Positions 5,364-6,170 of a DNA stretch of 6,170 nucleotides are shown here, piece after piece. The position numbers and the translations under genes were made by a program. The stretch spans positions 1 through 6,170 of the forward strand of contig JAUVVP010000134.1 in NCBI GenBank assembly GCA_030604585.1, written 5' to 3'. Within the stretch, counting starts at the first letter, position 1. Every line of letters begins with the position of its first letter. Source of the stretch: Planctomycetota bacterium (GTDB lineage: Bacteria; Planctomycetota; Brocadiia; SM23-32). The notes under the pieces were generated by a model. That model saw only the letters and a program-made list of their open reading frames with translations. It did no database searches and was not told where the DNA came from.

Positions 5364-6170
5364 TTACAGGTCGAACGCCCTGCTCAGCGCTTCGACGACG
5401 CCGTGCTCGTCGTTACCCGAGGTGACGGAGTCTGCGGCGGCCTTCACCTCGTCGGAGGCATTGCCCATGGCGACCGACAGCCCGGCGGCGGCCAGCATCG
5501 GTATGTCGTTGACGTCATCACCAACGGCCACCACCTGCTCGGGCCGCATGTCCCACTGCGCCAGCAGCCACCGGAGCGCGTGCCACTTGGTGGCCGACGG
5601 GTCGTGCACTTCCAGGGCAACTTGATCGGCCCCGTAGCGCACCTGGCGCATCGCCTCCACGATGCCCCGTCCGCCAACGCCCCGGCGCACCCGCGCCTCG
5701 GCGGCCCCGACCTTCTCCTCCGCGTCCACCGCATAGACCACGAGGGGCCGCTCGTCGCCGGCAGGATAGGCGCCCGCGTACCATTCGCACGTCCCGGGAT
5801 TGGCCAGCACGTAGGGAAGCCGTTCGGCGCGCGGCCGATCCGCCTCGGCGACCTTCAGCTCAGGGTCGCCCAGGCGCCGGTCGTAGAGCAGCATGGGGAT
5901 CAGGCCGCCCTGTCGGAAGAGCCCAACCGCCAGACGCGCCGTCGCGTGGTCCATCGGCGCGGCATAGAGCGTTTGCTCGTCGTCGGCCCGCTTGATCAGC
6001 GCCCCGCCGCTGCAAACAACGACCGGATGGACGTGCTCCAACTCCTCCAACACGGAGACGGTGCTGGGCCACCGGCGGCCGGTGCACAGCACGGTCTGCA
6101 CGGAGCGGCTCACCAGACGCGCCAGGGCCCCCTTCAGTTCCGGCGTGACCTGCTGAGCGCTGTTCAGCAC
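5364..6170 (-). CDS. Cof-type HAD-superfamily phosphatase, N-terminus outside window
   Basis: Residues of a Cof/IIB-type HAD hydrolase, cytosolic Mg-dependent phosphatases acting on sugar phosphates, nucleotides or cofactors. The visible 268 codons start with VLNSAQQVTPE, which normally follows the DxDGT nucleophile motif. The catalytic aspartates of motif I therefore lie just past base 6170, and the GTG at 6168-6170 is an internal valine rather than the start. Motif II is the Thr in LCTGRR (28-33), motif III the Lys in SATKWHAL (192-199), and motif IV GDDVNDIPML (217-226), followed by the characteristic AMGNASDEVKAAAD. The cap domain lies in between (about 75-185). The gene ends at TAA 5364-5366, 17 bp before the polyprenyl synthase start, so cotranscription is likely. 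The substrate cannot be told from sequence; a role in dephosphorylating an isoprenoid or sugar phosphate is only a guess from context. Confidence 0.92.
   Translation of the reverse strand: MLNSAQQVTPELKGALARLVSRSVQTVLCTGRRWPSTVSVLEELEHVHPVVVCSGGALIKRADDEQTLYAAPMDHATARLAVGLFRQGGLIPMLLYDRRLGDPELKVAEADRPRAERLPYVLANPGTCEWYAGAYPAGDERPLVVYAVDAEEKVGAAEARVRRGVGGRGIVEAMRQVRYGADQVALEVHDPSATKWHALRWLLAQWDMRPEQVVAVGDDVNDIPMLAAAGLSVAMGNASDEVKAAADSVTSGNDEHGVVEALSRAFDL

Overview
The window is a GC-rich (roughly two thirds G+C by eye), densely packed bacterial chromosome segment with seven protein genes, two of them cut by the window edges. I see no tRNA, rRNA, CRISPR array, insertion sequence or phage gene. 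The gene set is mostly housekeeping. The high GC, the short TlyA-like methyltransferase without an S4 domain, the YacP-type NYN protein and the membrane-anchored DUF3108-like protein suggest an uncultured Planctomycetota-like or similar environmental lineage. That is an impression from family resemblance, not a demonstrated placement.

Plus strand, left part (1-1773): the C-terminal end of a class I dihydroorotase (pyrC, pyrimidine biosynthesis), a YacP/Rae1-like NYN-domain putative RNase, and a single-pass membrane protein with a DUF3108-like beta-rich outer domain. The gaps are 14 and 34 bp, so these probably share one transcript. A 101-bp intergenic space (1774-1874) follows. It holds a clear sigma70-type promoter (TTGAAC-16 bp-TATAAT) and, just downstream, a perfect 6-bp inverted repeat. 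They serve a xylose-isomerase-like TIM-barrel sugar phosphate isomerase/epimerase (1875-2633), which appears to be its own transcription unit.

Minus strand, right part (6170-2648): a four-gene run reads right to left. It consists of a Cof-type HAD phosphatase (N-terminus cut inside its first catalytic motif), a trans-polyprenyl diphosphate synthase with intact DDxxD motifs, a TlyA/FtsJ-like 2'-O-methyltransferase, and a C45-family Ntn-hydrolase (acyl-CoA:6-APA acyltransferase-like). Gaps are 17, about 11 and 9 bp, so this looks like one operon. It converges on the isomerase gene with only 14 bp between the two stop codons.

The most interesting point is the methyltransferase. Its catalytic K-D-K-E tetrad is complete only if translation starts upstream of the first ATG/GTG/TTG codon in frame, which points to a non-canonical ATC start, a sequence error, or an unusual coupling with the polyprenyl synthase gene. 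I found no convincing new defence, mobile or RNA-based system here.
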